21,121 nucleotides of DNA from IMG/VR virus record IMGVR_UViG_3300009505_000084, positions 1 to 21,121 of that record; one strand, written 5' to 3'. This document shows positions 15,985 to 21,121 of the stretch, piece by piece. Every line of letters begins with the position of its first letter. Positions within the stretch are counted from its first letter, which is position 1. Position numbers and translations under genes: made by a program. Source of the stretch: a virus. Under the pieces are notes generated by a model. It was not told the DNA's origin, did not search any database, and saw only the letters and a list, made by a program, of their open reading frames with translations.

Positions 15985-15997
15985 TAAGTTATTGATT
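15985..15997 (-). promoter_or_regulatory. IHF binding site (second right-hand site)
   Basis: The minus strand reads AATCAATAACTTA, again a perfect consensus. The surrounding bases also contain an 8-bp inverted repeat, AAGTTATT at 15986-15993 and AATAACTT at 16008-16015, which might be an excisionase site. Confidence 0.65.
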
Positions 15998-16037
15998 TAT
16001 AACGATTAATAACTTTATGTCTTTTTGCTTTGTTTTC

Positions 16038-16061
16038 AAACTGCTCCAAATTTGCTCCAAA
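16038..16061 (+). repeat. Right integrase arm-type sites
   Basis: AAATTTGCTCC is present at 16048-16058, preceded by a near copy AAACTGCTCC at 16038-16047, in the same orientation as the left pair. The exact 19-base match to the left arm spans 16043-16061. The start-to-start distance between the two arms is 204 bases. Confidence 0.7.
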
Positions 16062-16089
16062 TTTTAATTCAAAATATTCGCTGTCTACC

Positions 16090-16117
16090 TTGCGTTTACT
16101 GGGTTTGCCCATATAAT
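16090..16117 (+). promoter_or_regulatory. Integrase promoter candidate
   Basis: TTGCGT (16090-16095), a 16-base spacer and a perfect TATAAT (16112-16117) precede the integrase start by about 32 bases. The -35 is only half matched, so the perfect -10 carries the call. It lies just outside the right arm repeat, so integrase binding to the arm could influence it. Confidence 0.45.
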
Positions 16118-16149
16118 TCTCGTAATAATTTAAAAAAAAGGTGGCCCAA

Positions 16150-17184
16150 ATGGCGACAATTACCAAAAGAATTGGCAAAAATGGCGTAAGTTACAGGGCT
16201 TCTGTCCGAATTTCTGGGCAAAAACCAATCACTAAATCATTCAGCAAAGCGGCTTCTGCAAAATCCTGGGCAGCAAAAACTGAAGACCAGCTTTCAAACA
16301 ACCAGTATCGTGAAGACGGGCAACGGTTCAAAAATATCATCGATAGGTACGTTGTTGAAGTTGGACGCATTATGCCTTTTGGCAAGACCAAAGCAAGTGT
16401 GCTGAATATTTTACGAGAAAACTTAGGTCATTTAGCACTAAAAGATATGACGGCCACAAGGCTCATTGAGTACGCTGTACATAGATCGGCAACTTGCTGC
16501 CCCAGCACTGTCAAAATGGATATGCAGTATATTGGCGTTGTGTTGTCAACGGCTGAGAGCATGTGGGATGCTAAGCCAAAATTTGACGAGTATAAAAAAA
16601 GCATGGCGACATGCCATCGGCTAAAAATCATTGCAAGTTCAGAAGAGCGAGAAAGACGCTGCTCTGACGTGGAACTGGCAAAAGTGCTTTCAGCCGTCCA
16701 GTCAGAATTACCAGTTGCTGATTGGTGTCATTTTGCTGTTTGCACAGCAATGCGCGTTGCTGAGATTGGTCGTTTGCGCTGGTCTGATCTAAGCGAAGAC
16801 GGAAAGTCGATAATTATTCGGGAGCGCAAGCATCCTCGTCGAAAGAAAGATGAGGTTGTGCCGTTAGTACCAGAGGCGCGAAAGATTATTGCGAGACAGC
16901 CGAAAATGCTGTCTAAGTCAGAATTCATATTTCCACACAAGTCAAAATCAATAACGACAGCTTTCAGAAAGGCAAGAGAGCGTGCTGGCGTTGAGGATTT
17001 GCGGTTTCACGATTTGCGGCATGAAGCTATATCGAGGCTGTTTGAATTAGGGTTTGACAGTATGGTGGTGGCGACTTTCAGCGGTCACAAAGATATCAAT
17101 ATGCTGCGCCGTTACACGCACATAAACGCTAACAAAGTTTTAACGATTCTGGAAAACTTAGCAAAAGATAAACATGTAGCATAA
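16150..17184 (+). CDS. int: Tyrosine-family site-specific integrase (dusA-associated type)
   Basis: The protein has 344 residues. The ATG at 16150 is preferred over the GTG at 16141 because AAGGTGG sits at correct distance before it and would itself overlap the GTG. The N-terminal 45 residues resemble the arm-binding region of phage integrases (MATITKRIGKNGVSYRASVRI...KSF). A core-binding helical domain follows (about 60-160). The catalytic domain keeps all main residues: Arg202 in AMRVAEIGRLRW, HDLRH at 287-291 giving His287 and Arg290, His313 in FSGHKD, and the nucleophile Tyr322 in RRYTH. It joins phage attP to a host site, and the adjoining core points to dusA. A terminator follows directly. 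The partner for excision is probably the small HTH protein on the opposite strand. Confidence 0.92.
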   Translation: MATITKRIGKNGVSYRASVRISGQKPITKSFSKAASAKSWAAKTEDQLSNNQYREDGQRFKNIIDRYVVEVGRIMPFGKTKASVLNILRENLGHLALKDMTATRLIEYAVHRSATCCPSTVKMDMQYIGVVLSTAESMWDAKPKFDEYKKSMATCHRLKIIASSEERERRCSDVELAKVLSAVQSELPVADWCHFAVCTAMRVAEIGRLRWSDLSEDGKSIIIRERKHPRRKKDEVVPLVPEARKIIARQPKMLSKSEFIFPHKSKSITTAFRKARERAGVEDLRFHDLRHEAISRLFELGFDSMVVATFSGHKDINMLRRYTHINANKVLTILENLAKDKHVA

Positions 17185-17195
17185 TTTCTGAAGGC

Positions 17196-17224
17196 AAAAA
17201 AAGGGGGCGCAAGCCCCTTTTTTT
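17196..17224. terminator. Bidirectional rho-independent terminator
   Basis: Seven A residues (17196-17202), a G-rich stem GGGGC (17204-17208), a GCAA loop, GCCCC (17213-17217) and seven T residues (17218-17224) form a stable hairpin with U tracts in both directions. It separates the integrase from the convergent DUF3310 gene and would stop both transcripts. Confidence 0.9.
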
Positions 17225-17237
17225 ATAGTGTTTTGTT

Positions 17238-17552
17238 TTAAGATTTGCAAAAGGGTATGTCGTGTTCTTCGACATCAATAATAAGACGTTCGAGGTAAAA
17301 CTTAGCTTTTTGCAAATCTTGCAGTCTGCCAGCTTTGTCGGAGTGCTTATATCTCCATCGGTGTAAATACTTCTTAATTGATCCTTCAAGATAAAATCCA
17401 AAGCCTTCATCGAGGCTATCCTCTATATAATCAATTGCTTCAATAGTCCCTACATTATAATGTGCAGGGTGGGTGACCATCCGGTCTAACCCTGTCGGGT
17501 TTTCAGGATCGATAGCATTGACTTCTTGTTTATCTTGTATTTCTGTTTTCAT
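17238..17552 (-). CDS. DUF3310 family protein
   Basis: The 104-residue protein has AAGGAG at good distance before its ATG (17552-17550). Family motifs are clear: HPAHYN at 28-33, TIEAIDYIED at 36-45, GSIKKYLHRWRYK at 57-69 and DLQKAKFYLERLI at 79-91. This matches DUF3310 (PF11753), a small domain widespread in phage early regions and sometimes annotated as nucleotide-kinase related, though its biochemical role is not firmly known. An extra N-terminal stretch of about 25 residues precedes the domain. It is the last gene of the minus-strand operon and has its own promoter candidate 37-64 bases upstream. Confidence 0.85.
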   Translation of the reverse strand: MKTEIQDKQEVNAIDPENPTGLDRMVTHPAHYNVGTIEAIDYIEDSLDEGFGFYLEGSIKKYLHRWRYKHSDKAGRLQDLQKAKFYLERLIIDVEEHDIPFCKS

Positions 17553-17588
17553 CCCAATCTCCTTTTCCTTTGAGTTAATCTATTCTTT

Positions 17589-17616
17589 ATCGTATACACT
17601 TCATACTTTGTCTCAA
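17589..17616 (-). promoter_or_regulatory. Promoter candidate for the DUF3310 gene
   Basis: On the minus strand TTGAGA (17616-17611), a 16-base spacer and TACGAT (17594-17589) lie 37-64 bases before the ATG. The -35 and -10 are each imperfect (four of six). A separate TTGACG lies further upstream but has no well-spaced -10. Confidence 0.4.
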
Positions 17617-17661
17617 ATTGGGGTTTCCGTCAACTTGGGATCGTAATATATTGCTAAAAAA

Positions 17662-17696
17662 CAACTTATTAGTTGATCACTCACTATATAGTTGAT
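17662..17696. repeat. Cluster of CAACT/AGTTG half-sites between the HTH gene and DUF3310
   Basis: CAACT-TATT-AGTTG at 17662-17675 is a perfect 5-bp inverted repeat. TAGTTGAT occurs at 17670-17677 and again at 17689-17696, start-to-start 19 bases. The region 17553-17713 is otherwise non-coding. The arrangement suggests binding sites for the HTH proteins encoded alongside. Confidence 0.4.
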
Positions 17697-17713
17697 TTTA
17701 AGGGCGGCAAAAA

Positions 17714-17917
17714 TCACTGCATTCCAATAGCCTGCAATCCCTTTGTCCGTTGCTTGTCAAAATAGGCTTGCACAACGTGCTTGTCGGCCACTCGAAATTT
17801 ACCAAGCTTATAAGTTGGAACGGGAAATCTATCATGGTGAACTGCGTTGTGCAGACCTTTTAACGACATGCCAAAAAGGTCTGAAAGCTGTTGCATTGTT
17901 AAGTACGGTTTATCCAT
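17714..17917 (-). CDS. Small HTH protein, AlpA/excisionase-like
   Basis: The protein has 67 residues from ATG 17917-17915; a GTG four codons earlier (17929) overlaps the previous stop and is an alternative. The sequence PYLTMQQLSDLFGMSLKGLHNAVHHDRFPVPTYKLGKFRVADKHVVQAYFDKQ follows the MerR/AlpA-type winged-helix layout. The helix-turn-helix is at the LSDLFGMS turn, followed by a wing (FPVPTYKLGKFRVADK) and a final helix. Proteins of this size serve as excisionases or transcription factors in temperate phages. Its place beside the regulator and near the integrase favours an excisionase or control role. Which one cannot be told from sequence. Confidence 0.7.
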   Translation of the reverse strand: MDKPYLTMQQLSDLFGMSLKGLHNAVHHDRFPVPTYKLGKFRVADKHVVQAYFDKQRTKGLQAIGMQ

Positions 17918-17925
17918 TTTTATTC

Positions 17926-18537
17926 TCACATTACTGTTAATTGAAATTTATCAAACATATATATGTCATCATTCTTTTTCGTGAGCGTGATCTTGATATC
18001 TGTTGTGTCAGCATCCGTCATGTCCACGAAGTCAAAGCCCCAGTTCTTTGGCTTTGAACTATCAATTGCGGCAACCAATCGACAACCACGCGCAACGACC
18101 GCAGGCTCCAATTCAACCGTTCGTTCCGTCGACAAAACGCCGCTTGTGACCATAAACTTTGTCACGACACCATTATACGTTGCCGTGATGTGCGACATGT
18201 CGCCAACGTCAGTTGTGAATGCAACTGACCACCCGCTGCTAATTAAATAGCTGGTAAATGCGTATATCCCAGCGTCCTGAATCTTTGCAACTTGCCTAAA
18301 CGAATTAGTTTCAGCTTCATCAATTCCAAGTGCCAGCCAGACGTGTTCCACGTCCAAAAGCGCAGCTAACTTTTTCATCGTCGCAGCCCGTGGCTTCGAT
18401 TCGCCAGAAAACCATTTGCGAGTCGCCTCCTGCGACACATTTAATTGCCTGGAAATAAAACTTTGACGGCCACCGCCGTAAGGCGGCACAATCGTATTTG
18501 CATTGCAAGCTCGCACTAGTCTGTCTTTAAAATCCAT
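17926..18537 (-). CDS. XRE-type HTH regulator with unusual C-terminal domain (candidate phage repressor)
   Basis: The 203-residue protein has a very G-rich ribosome binding site (six G, 18547-18542) before ATG 18537. Residues 24-70 (RQSFISRQLNVSQEATRKWFSGESKPRAATMKKLAALLDV) form a Cro/CI-type helix-turn-helix with the usual W-x-x-G-x-x-x-P turn. The C-terminal half has no Ser-Lys pair or Ala-Gly cleavage site of a LexA/S24 peptidase, so RecA-driven self-cleavage is unlikely. Instead residues 90-133 align without gaps to the PD-(D/E)XK protein at 3181 (residues 15-58), but the catalytic positions are lost. It has its own strong promoter with a palindrome over the -10, suggesting autoregulation. 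The lysogeny-repressor role is inferred. Confidence 0.75.
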   Translation of the reverse strand: MDFKDRLVRACNANTIVPPYGGGRQSFISRQLNVSQEATRKWFSGESKPRAATMKKLAALLDVEHVWLALGIDEAETNSFRQVAKIQDAGIYAFTSYLISSGWSVAFTTDVGDMSHITATYNGVVTKFMVTSGVLSTERTVELEPAVVARGCRLVAAIDSSKPKNWGFDFVDMTDADTTDIKITLTKKNDDIYMFDKFQLTVM

Positions 18538-18564
18538 AAATACCCCCCTTTTTCATTTGTAAGG

Positions 18565-18601
18565 AATCTTAGATTATGGTGCCTTAGATAAATACTGTCA
18601 A
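18565..18601 (-). promoter_or_regulatory. Strong promoter and candidate operator for the HTH regulator
   Basis: On the minus strand TTGACA (18601-18596), a 17-base spacer and CATAAT (18578-18573) make a near-consensus sigma-70-type promoter. AATCT-T-AGATT at 18565-18575 is a perfect palindrome overlapping the -10, and its half CTTAGAT (18568-18574) recurs in the spacer at 18583-18589, 15 bases away. This fits a self-repressed regulator gene. The helicase gene ends 15 bases upstream of the -35. Confidence 0.65.
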
Positions 18602-18615
18602 CTAAAGGTTGTAAC

Positions 18616-19959
18616 TTATTTTATCGCCTCAACCACGGACAACAGCGTATCTTGAGTATCTTTTTTTGCTGACAGCGCATCCAGCACGGCACTGTCTGCG
18701 GTGTCTTTTGTCAAGATATGAAATATCCGAACAGGCTTGGACTGACCTTGCCTGTGAAGTCTTGCGTTGAACTGCTGGTACAACTCCAGTGACCAGGTCA
18801 GGCCAAACCATACAATCATGTTACCGCCTTTTTGAAGATTCAGGCCATGTCCTGCTGACGCGGGGTGAGCAAACAAGATAGGTATCTCGCCAGCATTCCA
18901 TCGGTCAATCACTGTTTGGTCTTTGCCGATAACCTCCGCGTTAGGAAACAGTAACTTGAGTTCAGCCAAGTCTGATTTGAAGTTGTAGGCGACAAGAACA
19001 GGCTCGTTCGTGCTGTCGATAATCTCTTCCAAAGCGTCAAACTTCTCGCAATGACATCGCACATACTCACCATCCTCGTCATAAACATTGCCGTTGGCTA
19101 TCTGCATCAGCTTTCCAATTTGCACAGCGGCGTTTACGGCAAGTATCTCACCACCATGATATGCGATTAAAAAATCTGACTTCATTTCCTCATAAACTTT
19201 TCTGGCCTTGATTGGCAACTCAACCTCAACCGTCACATCGATACGGTCTGGGAGTGTTAAATAATCTTCTGCATTCATCACCAGCGCGATGTCTGCCACT
19301 TGACGATGTATAGCATCAGCGCGGTCAGGTTTGACGGCCCACTGATTCCACTGTGGATTACCCACGGCGGTGCAGTATTTGTTGAGAAACTTACCCCTGG
19401 TGTTCTCCAAACGCTTTCCTTTGTCGAGCAGATAGAACTGCGGCCACAACTCAAGCAGAGAGTTTGGAGCAGGAGTGCCAGTTAGCAAAACCATACGGCT
19501 AACCTTACCCAAGATTTTCCGCAGTGACTTCCATCGCTTAGATGTGTGAGACTTAAAGCTGCTGCTCTCGTCAATCACAACGCAGTCGTATGGCCACGAC
19601 TGGCCCAAATGCTCGACGAGCCACGGTATGTTTTCACGATTAATAATGTGGATGTCGGTGTCTTCATCGATTGCCGCTTTACGCTTTTTCGGCGTTAAAC
19701 CGCTTAAAATCGTGTAATTTAACGCGCTCGTATGCTTCCAGTTGTGTATCTCGGTAGGCCAAGTGTGATTTGACACGCGCAGGGGCGCGATAATTAATGT
19801 CTTTTTGATCACTTTTTGATCAATTAGGTCAGTTAAGGCTGTGAGCGTGGATACTGTTTTGCCCAATCCCATGTCGATCCAGAGCGCGGCCTTGGGGTTA
19901 TCTTTTATGAATTCCACGGCTCTGCGCTGGTAAGGGTGTAGGTTTTCTCGGTTCAACAT
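18616..19959 (-). CDS. SNF2-type DEAD/DEAH-box helicase (phage replication module)
   Basis: The 447-residue protein carries a complete superfamily 2 motor. The Q-like LHPYQRRAVEF comes at 7-17, Walker A DMGLGKT at 29-35, TLIIAPLRV at 54-62 (motif Ia) and the Walker B-like VVIDESSSFK at 127-136, a DES variant of DEAH. Next are LLTGTPAPN at 158-166 (motif III), FAHPASAGHGLNLQ at 363-376 (motif V) and YQQFNARLHRQGQ at 394-406 (motif VI). This compact SNF2-like form is common in phages, usually beside a VRR-NUC nuclease, as here. It should translocate on or remodel DNA during replication or recombination in an ATP-dependent manner. The ATG (19959) overlaps the end of the nuclease gene by seven bases, implying one transcript. 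Confidence 0.9.
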   Translation of the reverse strand: MLNRENLHPYQRRAVEFIKDNPKAALWIDMGLGKTVSTLTALTDLIDQKVIKKTLIIAPLRVSNHTWPTEIHNWKHTSALNYTILSGLTPKKRKAAIDEDTDIHIINRENIPWLVEHLGQSWPYDCVVIDESSSFKSHTSKRWKSLRKILGKVSRMVLLTGTPAPNSLLELWPQFYLLDKGKRLENTRGKFLNKYCTAVGNPQWNQWAVKPDRADAIHRQVADIALVMNAEDYLTLPDRIDVTVEVELPIKARKVYEEMKSDFLIAYHGGEILAVNAAVQIGKLMQIANGNVYDEDGEYVRCHCEKFDALEEIIDSTNEPVLVAYNFKSDLAELKLLFPNAEVIGKDQTVIDRWNAGEIPILFAHPASAGHGLNLQKGGNMIVWFGLTWSLELYQQFNARLHRQGQSKPVRIFHILTKDTADSAVLDALSAKKDTQDTLLSVVEAIK

Positions 19960-20231
19960 AACAGTGCTTTGCCTTTTTCAATATCGTCGATGACGTGTAC
20001 CGTCCAGCCTACCGCTAACAGCCTTCTATGAATTGCCTGCTGGTATGGCGTTGCCTTTTTACCAGGTGCTTTAAACTCGATAATAACCAGTGAGCCTTTC
20101 CGAAAATACATTCGATCTGGAACTCCTCGCTGGCTAGGGCTGACCCACTTGAAACTCAGCCAGCCCTGCGACTTGGCGTAGTCTGTGACTTTCTTCTCGA
20201 CCACCGACTCACGCAAAAGTGGAATCCTCAA
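19953..20231 (-). CDS. VRR-NUC domain nuclease
   Basis: The 92-residue stand-alone VRR-NUC protein contains a leading E in VVEKKV (Glu12), the RGVPDRM motif (35-41, Asp39), and IEFKAPGKK (51-59) giving Glu52 and Lys54, followed by Gln64 in the downstream helix. These are the catalytic residues of this PD-(D/E)XK branch, which includes Holliday-junction or structure-specific nucleases. The first in-frame start is TTG at 20231, overlapping the methyltransferase end by 23 bases; a TTG at 20216 or a GTG at 20204 are possible. It overlaps the helicase start, and the pair probably acts together in replication or recombination. Confidence 0.85.
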   Translation of the reverse strand: MRIPLLRESVVEKKVTDYAKSQGWLSFKWVSPSQRGVPDRMYFRKGSLVIIEFKAPGKKATPYQQAIHRRLLAVGWTVHVIDDIEKGKALLC

Positions 20232-21121
20232 TTGTATGGTGTAATGTTACCCATGCTTTTGCGGCTGTTTGTGGGACTACTCCGTTTCCCAAGAGCCTAA
20301 GTCTGTCCACCCTGTCGGCACACCCATCAACCACTCGACCCAATCTGGGTTCAGGTGGCCAGCGCATACCGATCTGCCACCCGCCTTGTTCACTATCACA
20401 GTTGTCAGTGATTCCTGAGTTCCCTTCTTGGTTGGGTCGCTCCGATCCTGGTATCCCAGTCTCGCTTCGTGGGCTGATGGAGTCGGCCAATTCGTTGGCT
20501 CCTGATAAACCGCCGCCACATTGAGATTCTGCATATGGTTGTCCCTTTGTAGATGCTCCCTGCCTGTCACGCTGCGGTAATCCCTCGCGGCCGGTGTCGG
20601 CAAAGATGTCTCTGCCATCTTTACCTGCATGGTCAGATTCGCTGGCCGGGTTTTCCCTACATTCTTTGGATGCCCTGACGCCCTCATTCGGTTTTGATAG
20701 TTTTCGTAACTCTCGTCCACCTCCATGACCCGTGGGGTTAGCCACATTTTTACCGCTATTGCTAGGTTGTCGGGAACCTTTTTGTTTTTTGATTTCGGGT
20801 CTGTCTTCCTCTCCATCCGCGCTTTCCACGTTTCGTAAGTTTGTTCCGGCATCATCGCTTGAGGTGTCGGCCATGATGTAGACTCGTTTTCTTTGGTGTG
20901 GTGCGCCAACTTCACGCGCTGAGAATATTCCCCACGCTGAACGATAACCATCTTCTTCCAAGTCGCTGATGACGCTGGAGAGTCCAAGCGAGATGTGACC
21001 TTCGACATTTTCAAAGAAGCACTGAACAGGTCTAATTGTTTCAACGTGCTTTCTGATGTACGGCCAGAGGTGTCTTGGGTCATCTCCTCCTTTGCGCTTT
21101 CCTGCTACTGAGAAAGGTTGG
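20209..21121 (-). CDS. C5 cytosine DNA methyltransferase (5' end beyond window)
   Basis: The frame is open from the window edge to TGA at 20211-20209, 303 residues visible. It begins at QPFSVAGKRKGGDDPRHLWP, that is, inside the PCQ-x-FS catalytic motif IV; the last base is consistent with a Cys codon, and the motif's proline and SAM-binding motif I lie outside. CFFENVEGH at 34-42 is motif VI, and GAPHQRKRVYIMAD is motif VIII. RLRLLGNGVVPQ near the C-terminus is motif X. Between VIII and X, the target-recognition region is polar, low-complexity and repetitive (ADT, ANP, FADT, LADS turns). It would methylate cytosine in a specific DNA site, probably protecting phage DNA. A second ORF is nested in the +1 frame. 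Confidence 0.9.
   Translation of the reverse strand, partial: QPFSVAGKRKGGDDPRHLWPYIRKHVETIRPVQCFFENVEGHISLGLSSVISDLEEDGYRSAWGIFSAREVGAPHQRKRVYIMADTSSDDAGTNLRNVESADGEEDRPEIKKQKGSRQPSNSGKNVANPTGHGGGRELRKLSKPNEGVRASKECRENPASESDHAGKDGRDIFADTGREGLPQRDRQGASTKGQPYAESQCGGGLSGANELADSISPRSETGIPGSERPNQEGNSGITDNCDSEQGGWQIGMRWPPEPRLGRVVDGCADRVDRLRLLGNGVVPQTAAKAWVTLHHTIEDSTFA
20277..21083 (-). CDS. Overlapping +1-frame ORF inside the methyltransferase gene (candidate overprinted gene)
   Basis: The 268-codon ORF is read on the same strand as the methyltransferase, one base downstream in frame. AAGGAGG lies only two bases before the ATG (21083), closer than usual. The protein has repeated motifs WPTP (71-74), WLTP (114-117), LPTP (161-164) and WPTP (199-202), and ends with LNPDWVEWLMGVPTGWTDL. 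Residues 71-113 and 114-156 align without gaps with 17 of 43 identical. From general knowledge, (L/W)PTP...VEWLMG(L/F)P segments occur as real protein in some phage and actinobacterial C5 methyltransferases, so this frame resembles a known sequence type. It may be an expressed overlapping gene, a frameshift extension, or a fossil of one. Translation is unproven. Confidence 0.4.
   Translation of the reverse strand: MTQDTSGRTSESTLKQLDLFSASLKMSKVTSRLDSPASSATWKKMVIVQRGEYSQRVKLAHHTKENESTSWPTPQAMMPEQTYETWKARMERKTDPKSKNKKVPDNLAIAVKMWLTPRVMEVDESYENYQNRMRASGHPKNVGKTRPANLTMQVKMAETSLPTPAARDYRSVTGREHLQRDNHMQNLNVAAVYQEPTNWPTPSAHEARLGYQDRSDPTKKGTQESLTTVIVNKAGGRSVCAGHLNPDWVEWLMGVPTGWTDLGSWETE
20616..20873 (-). 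repeat. Two adjacent 129-nt repeats in the dual-frame region
   Basis: The units are 20873-20745 and 20744-20616 on the minus strand. In the +1 frame both encode (W)xTPxxMxxx..YE....RM.....PK...K..P.NL...VKM. In the methyltransferase frame the same bases show only scattered matches. Several conserved +1-frame codons differ only at their third position. Confidence 0.7.

Larger units (their letters stand above)
15833..16061. other. attP: attP attachment region with arm sites, IHF sites and dusA-type core
   Basis: The non-coding stretch from 15835 to 16149 holds a complete integration site. From left to right it has tandem arm-type repeats (15833-15854), an IHF consensus (15864-15876), a core matching the start of dusA (15895-15918), two more IHF consensus sites (15931-15943 and 15985-15997), and a second pair of arm-type repeats (16038-16058). 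The integrase gene begins 90 bases further on. This is the lambda-like layout in which integrase binds arms and core while IHF bends the DNA between them. The boundaries are set by the outermost repeats. Confidence 0.8.

Noticed and set aside
15933-16178. Minus-strand 81-codon ORF with a hydrophobic N-terminus
   Set aside because: It runs through the attP arms, the IHF sites and the integrase promoter. It has no convincing ribosome site or family resemblance, and its bases are better explained by the attachment region.
20219-20524. Plus-strand 101-codon ORF opposite the methyltransferase C-terminus
   Set aside because: It is antisense to motif X and the VRR-NUC overlap, and lacks a ribosome site or recognisable family. 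Unlike the +1 nested frame it shows no repeat conservation that I could see.

Overview
The window looks like about half of a temperate tailed-phage genome, read across its attachment site. The source is probably a podovirus-like phage of an aquatic proteobacterium. This rests on the closely packed, often overlapping virion genes on the + strand, large Gly/Ala/Gln-rich proteins resembling internal (ejected) virion proteins, a compact lysis cassette, a tyrosine integrase, and an opposing replication/control operon. No terminase, portal or capsid gene is visible; they must lie outside. The host guess is weak and comes mainly from the attachment site, which matches the start of the bacterial gene dusA.

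Positions 1-15834 (+ strand) hold virion and lysis genes. In order these are: the end of a tail protein; a 605-residue probable receptor-binding or fibre protein; two small accessory proteins, one like tail assembly chaperones; a lysis-type cluster (two coiled-coil proteins each with one membrane segment, a PD-(D/E)XK nuclease-like protein, an M15 peptidase endolysin and a holin); a repetitive tail fibre; a 518-residue tail-associated protein; a small tail protein; and a run of probable internal virion proteins ending in a 962-residue polyvalent-type protein. Many neighbours share ATGA or TAATG junctions, so translational coupling is likely.

Positions 15833-16061 form an unusually complete attP: duplicated 11-bp arm-type repeats at both ends, three perfect IHF consensus sites, and a core that encodes F-C-V-A-P-M-L-D on the minus strand, the conserved N-terminal motif of DusA. 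The integrase follows, with its own promoter and a strong terminator. Because attP is unbroken and has phage genes on both sides, the sequence represents the circular or free phage and not an integrated prophage.

Positions 17238-21121 (minus strand) read toward the integrase: a C5 cytosine methyltransferase (cut by the window edge), a VRR-NUC nuclease, an SNF2-type helicase, an HTH regulator with a non-LexA C-terminus, an AlpA/excisionase-like HTH protein and a DUF3310 protein. The regulator has a consensus sigma-70-type promoter whose -10 is overlapped by a palindrome.

The most notable observation is inside the methyltransferase. A 268-codon ORF in the +1 frame is nested in it. Two adjacent 129-nt repeats are 17/43 identical as protein in this nested frame but only 6/43 in the methyltransferase frame, which suggests that the nested frame is, or was, under protein-level selection. 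Other points of interest are the restored dusA 5' end carried by attP, the regulator's C-terminus resembling a degenerate PD-(D/E)XK fold, and the duplicated glycine-zipper/PxxAxA segment in the polyvalent protein.
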